A stretch of DNA of 35,150 nt. Origin: TMED23 sp913054205. GTDB lineage: Bacteria; Pseudomonadota; Alphaproteobacteria; Rhodospirillales; UBA2165. This document shows positions 15,751 to 24,069 of the stretch, in pieces (within the stretch, counting starts at the first letter, position 1; the number at the start of each line of letters is the position of its first letter). A program made the position numbers and the translations under genes. The notes under the pieces were generated by a model that made no database searches, was not told where the DNA came from, and worked only from the letters and a program-made list of their open reading frames with translations. Location: positions 1-35,150 of the forward strand of contig JAYGEG010000216.1 of NCBI GenBank assembly GCA_046582495.1. Reading direction: 5' to 3'.

Positions 15751-16332
15751 ATGAGCGACCATCAACCTGTTTTGCACGGTGTTCATCATACCGCCTTTCC
15801 GACGTGGAAGCCGAAAGAAACAGTCGAGTTTTATCGCGACACATTAGGTTTGCCGGTACTGCATGCCATTACCGCCAAAGGCTGGGGCCGCGACGAGCAT
15901 CCAGATTTTCTGCATTTCTTTTTTGATGCGGGTAATGGAGCGGCAATCGCATTTTTTTATTATATCGGCACGGAACCCTTAGAAGAGCCCGCGGGACCAA
16001 GGGGGTATCTCGGCATGGCGCGCCATACGTCGTGGCGGGTTGAAACAGAGGCTGAGTTAAAAGAGTGGCGAGAACGCCTCGTTGCCAAAGGCGTGACGAT
16101 CAGTGAGGAAATTCAGCACGAAGTGATTAAGTCGCTTTATTTCCGTGATCCCAATGGCTATCCGTTGGAAATCTCTCTAACCACGCGGGAGCTTGGTGAG
16201 GCTGATGCAATGGATGCCTCTCTGACCCTCGATGCGATGATCGAAACTTTTGTTGATGGTGATGCGCCCGAAACCAAAACGATTGAGGACATGTGGCGAC
16301 TTAAAGGCGAGAAGGTGAGGGAACTCATTTAA
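15751..16332 (+). CDS. VOC (glyoxalase/extradiol dioxygenase fold) protein
   Basis: A 193-residue vicinal-oxygen-chelate protein. HHTAFPTWKPKETVEFYRDTLGLPV is the typical first beta-alpha-beta unit; His in HHTAF, His in MARHTSW and Glu in YPLEIS are in the usual places for the metal ligands. FRDPNGYPLEI is a family signature. Such enzymes isomerise, cleave or epimerise small molecules using a divalent metal. The ATG is preceded by AAGGAG. It starts five bases after the hydrolase gene stops and shares one base with the next gene, so it is co-translated with them. A ring-cleavage or methylmalonyl-CoA-epimerase-like role is possible, but the exact reaction cannot be inferred. Confidence 0.85.
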   Translation: MSDHQPVLHGVHHTAFPTWKPKETVEFYRDTLGLPVLHAITAKGWGRDEHPDFLHFFFDAGNGAAIAFFYYIGTEPLEEPAGPRGYLGMARHTSWRVETEAELKEWRERLVAKGVTISEEIQHEVIKSLYFRDPNGYPLEISLTTRELGEADAMDASLTLDAMIETFVDGDAPETKTIEDMWRLKGEKVRELI

Positions 16333-16571
16333 TGGCGGTTCTTTATGTTCTCAAGGTCGATGAGTTTAAACCTTTGCTCGACTATGCCGAGGCGGCCGAA
16401 GATTTAAGCATTTCCAACCATGGTGCCTATCAGAAAATTAAAACAGATGGGGTTTTGATAATTCCGCGCGTCGCCACGGGCCTGGACCCAGCGATCTGGT
16501 TTGGTGCCTTGGTGGGTGGCTTTGAAGGTGCAATCGAGGAATTCAGCGAAGACACGCTTAGAATTGTTTGA
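16332..16571 (+). CDS. Small conserved-looking protein, function unknown
   Basis: A 79-residue protein whose ATG overlaps the stop codon of the VOC gene (TAATG), indicating translational coupling. It has no signal peptide or membrane helix. The composition is normal for a small alpha/beta protein (MAVLYVLKVDEFKPLLDYAE at the start). I do not recognise the family. It ends exactly where the convergent methyltransferase gene ends, with no spacer base between the two stops. Its place at the end of the SDR-hydrolase-VOC run suggests an accessory role in the same pathway. Confidence 0.6.
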   Translation: MAVLYVLKVDEFKPLLDYAEAAEDLSISNHGAYQKIKTDGVLIIPRVATGLDPAIWFGALVGGFEGAIEEFSEDTLRIV

Positions 16572-17666
16572 TTAGAGAAATTCACCAAGTTCATTTGAAG
16601 TTTCAAAATAGTTTGATATGTGATCGTGAAAATCTGGCGGCCAGTGATTGGCGAGAAAACCTGTTGCATCTGAGAACGATACTTTTTTAAATCCTTTGGA
16701 ATCTTGTTGCATCGCCCAGAAGCCTTTGAAACAGGATACTTTTCCGAAAAACTCTGCGACTGCTAACGTTACGCCGGGGTGAAATTGAGTTCCAGTCATT
16801 GGGTCTTTGACGAAATCGACAGATTTGTTGTTTTTAACAAACGCTCTGTCACATTCAGATAATTGTAGCTCCAAATCATCACCGCAGATAATCCCACCAG
16901 GTTTTAATAATTTGCTACATTGGGCAAGGTCGTGCAAAACATCGGCGTAATAATGACTGCCATCAATGTAGATTAGGTCGAACGCATCTTTATCGAGAGT
17001 AGGCAGAACGTCTTTACTCGTGCCTCTGATCGGTGAGACCTCAACATTCTCACTGCAGAATGTGGCATTGTGACAAAAGACATCATAGGCCCGTTTGGAT
17101 TTTAAATTTTGGTTCATGATCGGATTGTGAAGGGTTGCACCGGATTCCCCCCAGGGATCAATACAAACAATTTGACATTCCCCACCCAAGAATTTTTCAG
17201 CGGCGTCCGACCAGGTAAGCATCGAAGACCCACCATAGGAGCCAATCTCCAGAATATTAAAAGTTGCGCTTTGGGTATTCAGTAAATCGATCGCCGTTGT
17301 CATGAAAACGTGCCGTTCCGGTGCGTGAGCGCCTTGGAGGAATCCAGGAAGGTTGAGGTGGATCTCGGAAAATATTTGTTGCTTTAAATCGATAATACTC
17401 TGAGGTTTCTCTTCAAGAGAAATGGATATATCAAAATGGTCGGCTGATTTGCGGAGTTCGCCAACTCTGAACAATGAAAAAGCCAAGTATAAATGTACGC
17501 TGGAATCGTCGGGTGATAGTTCGGCTACCCGCCAGAGATGCGTTATAGAATCTTCCCATTTGCTGTTGTTGAAACATTTAAGACCAAGGGCGAACTTTAA
17601 CTCGCGCTCAATTTCATCCTGCTTATCAGACCCATCGTGGCCTAGCTCTGGAATTTGATCTAACAA
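16572..17666 (-). CDS. TPR-containing class I SAM-dependent methyltransferase
   Basis: A 364-residue protein. Residues about 20-100 are two helical TPR-like units (ALGLKCFNNSKWEDSITHLWRVAELSPDDSS). From about 125 comes a Methyltransf_24-like domain: ILEIGSYGGSSML is the SAM-binding loop, CIDPWGES follows the acidic strand, FDLIYIDGSHYYADVLHDL is the family motif IDGxHxY, and LLKPGGIICGDD closes the core. Enzymes of this type often methylate sugars or small metabolites in glycan or secondary metabolism. It is convergent with the operon before it and shares no operon with the cupin gene. A link to the nearby polysaccharide fragment is possible but weak. Confidence 0.85.
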   Translation of the reverse strand: MLDQIPELGHDGSDKQDEIERELKFALGLKCFNNSKWEDSITHLWRVAELSPDDSSVHLYLAFSLFRVGELRKSADHFDISISLEEKPQSIIDLKQQIFSEIHLNLPGFLQGAHAPERHVFMTTAIDLLNTQSATFNILEIGSYGGSSMLTWSDAAEKFLGGECQIVCIDPWGESGATLHNPIMNQNLKSKRAYDVFCHNATFCSENVEVSPIRGTSKDVLPTLDKDAFDLIYIDGSHYYADVLHDLAQCSKLLKPGGIICGDDLELQLSECDRAFVKNNKSVDFVKDPMTGTQFHPGVTLAVAEFFGKVSCFKGFWAMQQDSKGFKKVSFSDATGFLANHWPPDFHDHISNYFETSNELGEFL

Positions 17667-17805
17667 ATCTTACCCACCAATCGCCTACTTTAATTGCAGT
17701 TAGTATAGAATTGATTAGTTAAAAAAAAATATTGAAGAGCGCTAGACTAGGCAATTCCATTTCAAGGGTTTACGATACTTTTCATAAACAAATGGGAGGT
17801 CAGTT

Positions 17806-18387
17806 ATGCCAAACGAGATTTACACACCAACAGAAGAAGAATTGGATAAACGGATCAGTCGGTTTTCTGAACTCAAGCCGATGTCAACCGTGGATGATTT
17901 GGCTTGGGTCGGGCAAGAAGCCATGGATGTGTTTTACGCCCGGAAACTCATGCCGGTTATTCTCGACGATACTGAAAATCCTTTTGGCAATGCTGCGCCG
18001 ATTATTGGTGCCGCAGGCTCAACAATGTTTGTCTCCATCATGCCGCCCGGCCAGGGGCCATGTTTGCATTCTCACAACGGCACCTTTGAGACCTTTATGG
18101 TGTTGGAAGGAACGATTGAATATTACATCGGCGAGCCGGTTGAGCATACGAGAGTCCTCAATAAATGGGATGTCTTATCCTGTCCGCCGATGGTGTATCG
18201 GGGATTCAAAAATATCGGCGATACCGATGCGGTACAGCTCACGGTCATCACGGGAACCGGCGATAATCGCGACGACGTATCCATGCCGAATTCCATCGCC
18301 CAGCAGGTCGAAAAAGATCATGGCAAAGAAATCGTCGAGGCGTTTCGATCCATCTTTAGCTTCGATCCACCCCGGCCAAGCGCTTAA
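17806..18387 (+). CDS. Cupin-domain protein
   Basis: A 193-residue protein with one cupin barrel. The first cupin motif, GQGPCLHSHNGTFETFMVLEG, supplies two His and a Glu as metal ligands. The second motif is less typical (CPPMVYRGFKNIG) and lacks the usual His. GGGAGGTCAGTTATG gives a very good ribosome site. Cupins of this kind are often dioxygenases or isomerases of small aromatic or amino-acid-derived compounds, or metabolite sensors. It converges with the YciI-like gene and overlaps it by four bases. Specific activity is unknown; loss of one metal ligand may mean a weak or non-catalytic metal site. Confidence 0.82.
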   Translation: MPNEIYTPTEEELDKRISRFSELKPMSTVDDLAWVGQEAMDVFYARKLMPVILDDTENPFGNAAPIIGAAGSTMFVSIMPPGQGPCLHSHNGTFETFMVLEGTIEYYIGEPVEHTRVLNKWDVLSCPPMVYRGFKNIGDTDAVQLTVITGTGDNRDDVSMPNSIAQQVEKDHGKEIVEAFRSIFSFDPPRPSA

Positions 18388-18992
18388 AGCGTAAACTTGT
18401 CAAAGACGCGGCCAAAGCGCCAGCCATAGAACTCAACGCGCTCAAACAGACCGCCTTTGACGAATGGCTCGTTGTCCCAGAATTCTCTGGCGGCGGCGAG
18501 GTCAGCAACATCGATGATCATCAGACTACCGGTTTGGCGCTCGCCATCATCGCTGAGCAGGGCCCCACGAGTAATATAAAGACTTTCAACGCTTGCCTGA
18601 TATGCCTCATGTTCAGCGCGGAGCTCGTTGCGTAAAGCATCGCTGTCTGGTTTATCGATGGCGTGGATAAGATATTGCACATTGCCTTCAATGCGTGGGC
18701 AGTCTTTCCAACTGTGGGGAAGGCTTGCCGACCAGCGATGTACTTCGGGGCCGTATTGCGCGCCGCCGATAACGTAAGGCTCGTCGACGATATGCTGATC
18801 AACGGCGGCGCGGTCTGGCAGATCAATCAGGCGATGACTGCCAAGCTCTGTGCTCAAATCTTCGGTGAGAATGGGACCTGCGAACAATGTCTGTTCTGCA
18901 AAGCTTGCGATATAATCGAGATGGCGATCACGATACTCATCGCGCAATGGGCCAGAGTTTTCGATATCGTATATTTTGACAGCAAAGAGCAT
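18384..18992 (-). CDS. Protein with two tandem YciI-like domains
   Basis: Two copies of the small ferredoxin-like YCII fold lie in one chain of about 202 residues. The first begins MLFAVKIYDIENSGPLRDEYRDRHLDYI, and the second starts near residue 95 (VQYLIHAIDKPDSDALRNELRAEHEAY). Both end in the family pattern of Asp followed by (D/N)EP(Y/F)V, with V(A)GG or VKGG next. The ATG at 18992 with GGGGAAA upstream is chosen over a TTG at 19019. YciI-type proteins include dehalogenases and dioxygenase-like enzymes, but most are uncharacterised. The single-chain duplication likely mimics the usual dimer. The neighbouring cupin converges on it. Function unknown. Confidence 0.8.
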   Translation of the reverse strand: MLFAVKIYDIENSGPLRDEYRDRHLDYIASFAEQTLFAGPILTEDLSTELGSHRLIDLPDRAAVDQHIVDEPYVIGGAQYGPEVHRWSASLPHSWKDCPRIEGNVQYLIHAIDKPDSDALRNELRAEHEAYQASVESLYITRGALLSDDGERQTGSLMIIDVADLAAAREFWDNEPFVKGGLFERVEFYGWRFGRVFDKFTL

Positions 18993-19117
18993 TTTGAATT
19001 TCCCCAAATTTATAGACAATATTTTTGATGCGAATTGTGTTTAAATATTTGTGGTAAATCAAGGGCATCTTAGTTAAAAAGCGGTAATAAACTTTTGCGT
19101 CAAATGAAAGGTTAGCG

Positions 19118-20578
19118 GTGAAATCTCAAACAGCTTTATTTAGCAAACTTGTTAAAGACAGCATGCGTCCGAGCGTGCCGGTGGTGACTTTGGGCTCAAC
19201 TTGCGCGGCGGCAGTCGCGGCGATGCAGGACGGGGATTGCTCAGCCGTCATCATTCTTGATGCCGAGAACGCGCCGGTTGGCATTCTGACCGAGCAAGAT
19301 GTCGCTCGCCGTATCACCTTCAATCTGGAGGAAGATACGCCTATCGATGATGTTATGACGGCCCCAGTTCAAACAATTAATGAAACCGAGTTTCTCTTCC
19401 ATGCGGTTGCCGTGATGCGTCGCGGCAATATTCGTCACATGCCGGTGTTGGGTGAGAAGGGAGGTGTTTCGGGATTGCTGCGGCTTAAAGATGCTCTGTT
19501 TTCGGTGGATGAGAGATTGATGCAGCAAATTGATGCTCTGACTCGCGATGAAAATGTCGATGGTTTCATTGAAATCAAGCAGGCACAAATTGATCTCGCC
19601 GCGCAATTAATGGAGGAGCACGTGCCGGTGCCGGAAATTCTCGCGCTCCTCACGCAGATCAATAGTGACATCTATCATCGCGTTACAGATTCATCGATCA
19701 GCCATATGGAAGTGATCGGCAAGGGTTCGCCGCCTGTCGATTTCTCGGTGATTGTGATGGGCTCTGGAGGGCGCGGGGAGAACTTCATTTTTCCCGATCA
19801 GGATAACGGTCTTATTCTTGATGATTACCCCGACGATCAACACACCAAAATCGATGCCTGGTTTATCGAGTTTTCAGAACATCTCACCATCACGATGGAC
19901 CGCATTGGATTTCCGCTGTGCACGGGGCATGTCATGGCGACAAATCCGTTGTGGCGTAAAACGCGAAAGCAGTGGCGAGAGCAAGTCGATCTTTGGAGCC
20001 GCAAACGCAATACCACGGCGCTGAGGTTATGCGACATTCTTTTTGATTTTCGTTCTGTGTGGGGAGAGAATAATTTCGGCGCTGAACTTCGCCACCATAT
20101 TACCGAGGTCTGCCAACGCAACAAATCTTTCCTCCGTGACATGGAGGCCGAAGATCAGGATAACGGCATTGCGCTCGGATTTTTTGATCGTTTTATCACT
20201 GCCAAGGATGATGACGAGCACAAAGGCATGATCAACCTCAAACAATCGGGCTCTCTGCCATTGATTGAGGCGGTGCGCCTGGTGTCTTTACGGGAAGGCA
20301 ATGAGGTGCTGTCAACGCTTGGGCGGATCGATACTCTATTGATGCAAGGGCATCTCGACCGCGATGAACATGATTATCTTAGTGGCAGTTATCATCATAT
20401 CGTTGATCTCATTTTGTATCATCAGATTAAGGCTTTTAGAGCGGGCGAAAAAGTATCTTATTTTATCGAGCCCGATTGCATGACGATGCGCGAAAAAGAC
20501 ATCTTGGTCGACTCGTTCAAAACCATCCGCCGTTATCGCGACCGCGTGCGCAGCGAATTTTCGGGAGATATATTTTAG
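19118..20578 (+). CDS. CBS-pair / DUF294 nucleotidyltransferase-like protein
   Basis: A 486-residue cytoplasmic protein starting at a GTG. Residues about 8-130 form a pair of CBS domains (VKDSMRPSVPVVTLGSTCAAAV; IDDVMTAPVQTINETEFLFHAVAVM). After a helical linker, VIVMGSGGRGENFIFPDQDNGLIL is the DUF294 nucleotidyltransferase-like core (Gly-Ser-rich loop with a catalytic-type Asp pair, DQD). The C-terminal part is the DUF294_C helical domain (SGSLPLIEAVRLVSLREG). CBS pairs usually bind adenine nucleotides, so the enzyme may be regulated by energy state or by c-di-AMP-like nucleotides; its product is not known. The convergent neighbour is a DnaQ-like exonuclease, a pairing I know to be frequent in Proteobacteria. 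Confidence 0.9.
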   Translation: MKSQTALFSKLVKDSMRPSVPVVTLGSTCAAAVAAMQDGDCSAVIILDAENAPVGILTEQDVARRITFNLEEDTPIDDVMTAPVQTINETEFLFHAVAVMRRGNIRHMPVLGEKGGVSGLLRLKDALFSVDERLMQQIDALTRDENVDGFIEIKQAQIDLAAQLMEEHVPVPEILALLTQINSDIYHRVTDSSISHMEVIGKGSPPVDFSVIVMGSGGRGENFIFPDQDNGLILDDYPDDQHTKIDAWFIEFSEHLTITMDRIGFPLCTGHVMATNPLWRKTRKQWREQVDLWSRKRNTTALRLCDILFDFRSVWGENNFGAELRHHITEVCQRNKSFLRDMEAEDQDNGIALGFFDRFITAKDDDEHKGMINLKQSGSLPLIEAVRLVSLREGNEVLSTLGRIDTLLMQGHLDRDEHDYLSGSYHHIVDLILYHQIKAFRAGEKVSYFIEPDCMTMREKDILVDSFKTIRRYRDRVRSEFSGDIF

Positions 20579-20615
20579 TTGTGATTTAACACCCGCATAT
20601 CCAGCGTAATGAAAC

Positions 20616-21560
20616 CTAAAACTGATTTTGCAATTTTCGGACAGCGACCATGGAATTGCTGGCTTTCAGCGCTTGATCCAATGTTGTGATACCGCGGGCT
20701 TCGAGGCGGTCCAGCATGTCGATGAATATTTTTGCGGTCGCGATGGAATCACCAAGCGCGGTGTGGCGGCCAATGATCTCAACTCCCTGGCGCTCCGCAA
20801 TGGCGTTTAATGTATGCTCATTTACCTCGCGGTCGAGGAAGACGGAAAAGAGCAGAGTGTCCAGCACGACATTCTCGAACTTGGCGTGGCTTTGCTGTTC
20901 CTTGAGTTTGAGAAACTTCATATCGAAAGCAGCGTTATGAGCGACCAAAATAGTATCACCGATAAAGTCGCGAAACTCGCCTAACACCTGTTCAATTTTG
21001 GGTTTATCCGAAACCATATCATCGGTGATGCCGTGAAAGCGGATCGACGCTTTGGGGATTTGAATTCCTGGATTAACCAGCTCATCGAATACAATGCTTT
21101 CCTGAAACTTGCCGCCTTCGACGCGTACGCCGGCAATTTGAATAATTTCGTCGCCTTCGGAAGGACGCAGTCCTGTGGTTTCCGTATCAAATACAGTGAA
21201 AGTAAGAGATTTAAGCGGGCGCTCGTCGAACTCCTCAAGATGATGCGGCAAATTTAGTAAATCATAATCATAGAATTCGGGCCGGTCCGGTAAATTGCGA
21301 AGATCATGTTCCCGCGCTGATAAAACGCGATTGAGGCCGAGCAAGACCAATCCGACCAGCGCACCGGTGGCAATAAATATAATGGCACCATAGGAGACAA
21401 TAATTTCCCGGAATTGTTCCTGCGGCGCATTTTCCAGCGCACCGACGAGTTTCCAACCGGCAAAACTCAGAAACCCAAGTTCAATGACAACGGATAGGCC
21501 AATCGCCCAAAGAACCAGGTGCCGGGTGCTCAACTTTGTGATTTGCAGTGGCTTGATCAA
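20616..21560 (-). CDS. Membrane-anchored DnaQ-like (DEDDh) 3'-5' exonuclease
   Basis: A 314-residue protein. Residues about 16-38 and 57-77 are two membrane helices; residues 115-290 are a DEDDh exonuclease with motif I FDTETTG (Asp125, Glu127), motif II HNAAFD (Asp213) and motif III HTALGDS (His266, Asp271), so all catalytic residues are present. Sequence similarity is to the epsilon subunit of DNA polymerase III, but the membrane anchor rules out a normal replisome subunit. The start codon is a TTG at 21560; another TTG at 21533 is possible. It is convergent with the CBS-DUF294 gene across 37 bases. Trimming of membrane-proximal DNA or RNA, or of small oligonucleotides, is a plausible role. 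Confidence 0.88.
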   Translation of the reverse strand: MIKPLQITKLSTRHLVLWAIGLSVVIELGFLSFAGWKLVGALENAPQEQFREIIVSYGAIIFIATGALVGLVLLGLNRVLSAREHDLRNLPDRPEFYDYDLLNLPHHLEEFDERPLKSLTFTVFDTETTGLRPSEGDEIIQIAGVRVEGGKFQESIVFDELVNPGIQIPKASIRFHGITDDMVSDKPKIEQVLGEFRDFIGDTILVAHNAAFDMKFLKLKEQQSHAKFENVVLDTLLFSVFLDREVNEHTLNAIAERQGVEIIGRHTALGDSIATAKIFIDMLDRLEARGITTLDQALKASNSMVAVRKLQNQF

Positions 21561-21630
21561 GTGCTTATCTTATTGTGAAAGCTATGTAAGTTGGTAACTT
21601 ATAACAATATTCAGTTGAAACTGGTGGAAA

Positions 21631-22140
21631 ATGTCTTTTTTACGCACGCTTTTGCAGCCTGACTATGAAGAAGATCCCGAACGCGCGCTTGTCGGGAATG
21701 CTTCGAATATTTTGCAAGTTGGTGAGTTTCAATTTCTTCAACTGGCCTATTTCGAATTTTATGATCAGGAAATGCCGGAACACATAACCAATCGAGTCTT
21801 TCGGAATTATATGGTGAATAGCGCTGTACCCGAGTGGGCGCGACAATTCGCACAAAAAGTGGTCGATGCAGATGCCGCTGGTGAGATTGATATCAATCAC
21901 GACTTTTTTCATCGCTATGATCAGGATTTTGGCACCCCTCCGACGAGCGGCGTTAAAAAATTTGTAATTGTGACCTCTTTGATTGTAGGTTTGCTTGGCG
22001 GCGGCCTCGTCGTCAGCCACTATGCGGTCCGAGATGGCGGAGCATCAATATTGCCACCATATTTTGATGATCGTAATTTGGAAATAAAAAAACCTCAAAA
22101 TAAGAATAATTCTTCTGTGCTTCCGTGGCAACGTGACTAG
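21631..22140 (+). CDS. Protein of unknown function with one membrane segment
   Basis: A 169-residue protein with an ATG preceded by GGTGGAAA. Residues 1-105 are soluble and mostly helical (VGNASNILQVGEFQFLQLAYFEFY). Residues 107-128 (FVIVTSLIVGLLGGGLVVSHYAV) form one membrane helix, and a short polar tail follows, ending VLPWQRD. I do not recognise the family. It diverges from the exonuclease gene across 70 bases and is followed 42 bases later by a small membrane protein, so it probably heads a short operon. Confidence 0.65.
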   Translation: MSFLRTLLQPDYEEDPERALVGNASNILQVGEFQFLQLAYFEFYDQEMPEHITNRVFRNYMVNSAVPEWARQFAQKVVDADAAGEIDINHDFFHRYDQDFGTPPTSGVKKFVIVTSLIVGLLGGGLVVSHYAVRDGGASILPPYFDDRNLEIKKPQNKNNSSVLPWQRD

Positions 22141-22182
22141 AATAGAAGTCCTATTTTAGCAGAGCAGAGGAATACTATAACA

Positions 22183-22383
22183 ATGTTTGAATTCGCGGGT
22201 GATTATGAAACTTCCGTCAATTGGGTCTTTTTGGCGATCACGGGCTTAATCGCTTACAAAGGCATCACCACCAAAAATGAGGATGGTAAAGCGGACTTCG
22301 TTCACTTGCTGTTCGGCTGCATCGCGGCGGTTTTTTTCTTCCTCGTGCTTTTTCAAGATGTCCTCGGCGTGACAACCTTTTAG
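22183..22383 (+). CDS. Small membrane protein, unknown
   Basis: A 66-residue product with two hydrophobic helices (VNWVFLAITGLIAYKGI, then FGCIAAVFFFLVLFQDVLG) joined by a short charged loop. AGAGGAA lies upstream of the ATG. It follows the previous gene closely and is followed 12 bases later by the MaoC gene. Function unknown. Confidence 0.6.
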   Translation: MFEFAGDYETSVNWVFLAITGLIAYKGITTKNEDGKADFVHLLFGCIAAVFFFLVLFQDVLGVTTF

Positions 22384-22395
22384 AAAGCGCTAGGC

Positions 22396-23115
22396 GTGTC
22401 TTCAAATCCCTTAGACTATGAGACCATTTTAAACTGTAATTTCCCTGTCATAAAGCATCGGTATTCTAAAAAGGACGTCATGCTGTATGCGTTGGGGCTG
22501 GGCCTTGGTGAACGTCCAACCGATCCCGACCATTTAAAGTTCGTGTATGAGGAAAACCTAGAAGCTTTTCCGATATTGCCGGTGATCTTTGGACTGAGCG
22601 GTGTACCGATGACAGACCTTCCTGAAATGGCGAGCATTGATTACACCAAGCTGGTGCACAGCGAAGAGAATTTGATCCTGGATCACGCGTTGCCAGCGGA
22701 AGGAGATATTATTTGCCGCACCAAAGTAGCTGATATTGTTGATAAAGGGGTCGACAAAGGCGCGATCCTCTACCTCCACCGTGAAATCTACGATGGGTCA
22801 GAAAAAATTCATTATGCAACAATCGAGGAAAGTCACTTTTTGCGCGGCAATGGTGGCTTTGCTGGAGAATCAACCGTAAAAAGCGGTTCCTCGCCGCCCG
22901 ATAGCTTGCCGGACAGAGCACCAGATCAGACATGTGATATTCAAACTTTGCCGCAAATGGCTTTGCTCTATCGCTTGAGCGGAGATTTAAATCCGCTCCA
23001 TGTCGATCCTGAGCGCGCGACAACAGTCGGATTTGAACACCCTATTCTCCATGGGTTGTGCAGTTTTGGGATAGCCGCCGTTTTGAACAACGGCAAAGCG
23101 ACAATAGGTCTTTAA
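22396..23115 (+). CDS. MaoC-family enoyl-CoA hydratase, C-terminally shortened
   Basis: A 239-residue protein starting at a GTG. Residues about 1-150 match the N-terminal hot-dog domain of double-hot-dog (R)-specific hydratases. Residues from about 190 carry the hydratase-2 active-site motif YRLSGDLNPLHVDPE (Asp and His catalytic), then FEHPILHGLCSFGIAA, which is typical. These enzymes hydrate trans-2-enoyl-CoA to (R)-3-hydroxyacyl-CoA. Related full-length proteins run about 45 residues further, completing the last strands of the barrel; this one instead ends in VLNNGKATIGL. The stop overlaps the convergent TPR gene by four bases. A frameshift, deletion or breakpoint near 23080 is likely, so activity is doubtful. 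Confidence 0.8.
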   Translation: MSSNPLDYETILNCNFPVIKHRYSKKDVMLYALGLGLGERPTDPDHLKFVYEENLEAFPILPVIFGLSGVPMTDLPEMASIDYTKLVHSEENLILDHALPAEGDIICRTKVADIVDKGVDKGAILYLHREIYDGSEKIHYATIEESHFLRGNGGFAGESTVKSGSSPPDSLPDRAPDQTCDIQTLPQMALLYRLSGDLNPLHVDPERATTVGFEHPILHGLCSFGIAAVLNNGKATIGL

Positions 23116-23723
23116 GGCTTGTACATGCGTTGTTTGTTGTCGATTTCAAGCACGCGGAGCAAACGTTTTTCAGGCGGGAGTTGAAGCTGTTTATGGATGT
23201 AAATGGCGCGGTCGCGAACGGTTGACGGTTTTGAATTTCCATAGAGAATTTTATCGAACAGCGAAGGGCCGTCTATCGCTTCCTCGTCGGTTTTTAGCGC
23301 CAGGACATAATCATCAAAAGCAGCCTGATATTTGCCGAGACGGTCTTGGATGATGCCGCGATTGGCGTAGGCGGCGGACAACGTTCCGACACCGGTTAAG
23401 TCCTCCGGGTCGAGATTCTTATTCAAAAAATCAATCAGATAAGTGAGTTCCGAGGTTGCTTTGCTGTATTCTTCGCGCTGCATGAACACCAAAGCCCGCC
23501 CCATGAGGGCTCCGCGATGGTCGGGTGCTTCCTCCAGGGCTTTGCCAAAACTTACCAGTGCATCGTCGAATTTTTTGCTACCCAAATGAATGTCGCCCTG
23601 GCGGGTGTAAAAATCGCCCGGCGTGCCTTGAAAAAATTCCTGGAAAAAGGTGTTTGCCGTGAAGATCACGGCTGTCGTGATCAAACAGATGATGATGAAA
23701 CGTTTAACGACGCGCGGGTTCAT
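23112..23723 (-). CDS. Membrane-anchored TPR protein
   Basis: The ATG at 23723 has AGGA seven bases upstream and is preferred over the longer frame, which runs into the neighbouring gene. The 203-residue product has an N-terminal signal anchor (VVKRFIIICLITTAVIFTAN), then TPR repeats (DFYTRQGDIHLGSKKFDDALVSFGKALEEAP; GALMGRALVFMQREEYSKAT; AAYANRGIIQDRLGKYQAAFDDY). It would sit in the periplasm or be anchored to the inner membrane and bind partners. It follows a small membrane protein on the same strand by 23 bases, so the two may be co-expressed. Partner and function unknown. Confidence 0.78.
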   Translation of the reverse strand: MNPRVVKRFIIICLITTAVIFTANTFFQEFFQGTPGDFYTRQGDIHLGSKKFDDALVSFGKALEEAPDHRGALMGRALVFMQREEYSKATSELTYLIDFLNKNLDPEDLTGVGTLSAAYANRGIIQDRLGKYQAAFDDYVLALKTDEEAIDGPSLFDKILYGNSKPSTVRDRAIYIHKQLQLPPEKRLLRVLEIDNKQRMYKP

Positions 23724-23746
23724 TAAATAATCCTGATAATTCGGTG

Positions 23747-23977
23747 TTAAAAAAAAGTGAGCGTGTAGAAATAGGAAAACACAAAGCACAGCAAAATTGA
23801 CGTCATGCCGGCGCGCTTTTTAAGACCCATTCTTTGCTCGTCTTCGATGTCGCCTTGTTTTTTTATAGCGCGGCGCACGGCCAGACCCCAAATTAAACTA
23901 CGAACCGGAAAGAACAGAGCTAGCGTTAGAATTAAAGCCCACATCCACTGATATTCGGCGGTAAAAAATTCAGCCAT
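23747..23977 (-). CDS. Small two-helix membrane protein, unknown
   Basis: A 76-residue protein with hydrophobic segments at about 10-30 (WMWALILTLALFFPVRSLIWG) and 57-75 (MTSILLCFVFSYFYTLTFF), separated by a basic/acidic loop. It lies just upstream of the TPR gene on the same strand and downstream of the symporter terminator. I do not recognise the family. Confidence 0.62.
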   Translation of the reverse strand: MAEFFTAEYQWMWALILTLALFFPVRSLIWGLAVRRAIKKQGDIEDEQRMGLKKRAGMTSILLCFVFSYFYTLTFF

Positions 23978-24025
23978 TTCACTTTTCTGCTAGGTTTATT
24001 GAACGCTTAATTTAGACAAGAAAAA

Positions 24026-24050
24026 GGGGGAAGGGACAAGCCCTTCCCCC
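24026..24050 (-). terminator. Rho-independent terminator of the SSS symporter gene
   Basis: A perfect 10-base GC-rich stem (GGGGGAAGGG with CCCTTCCCCC) closes a five-base loop. Read on the minus strand it is followed by TTTTT, the right polarity to end the symporter transcript, whose stop codon is 20 bases upstream on that strand. Confidence 0.9.
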
Positions 24051-24069
24051 AAACTCTTTAGATGGAGTG

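Noticed and set aside
17732..18394. 220-codon plus-strand ORF
   Set aside because: It is a frame shadow of the cupin gene, which has a strong ribosome site and clear homology.
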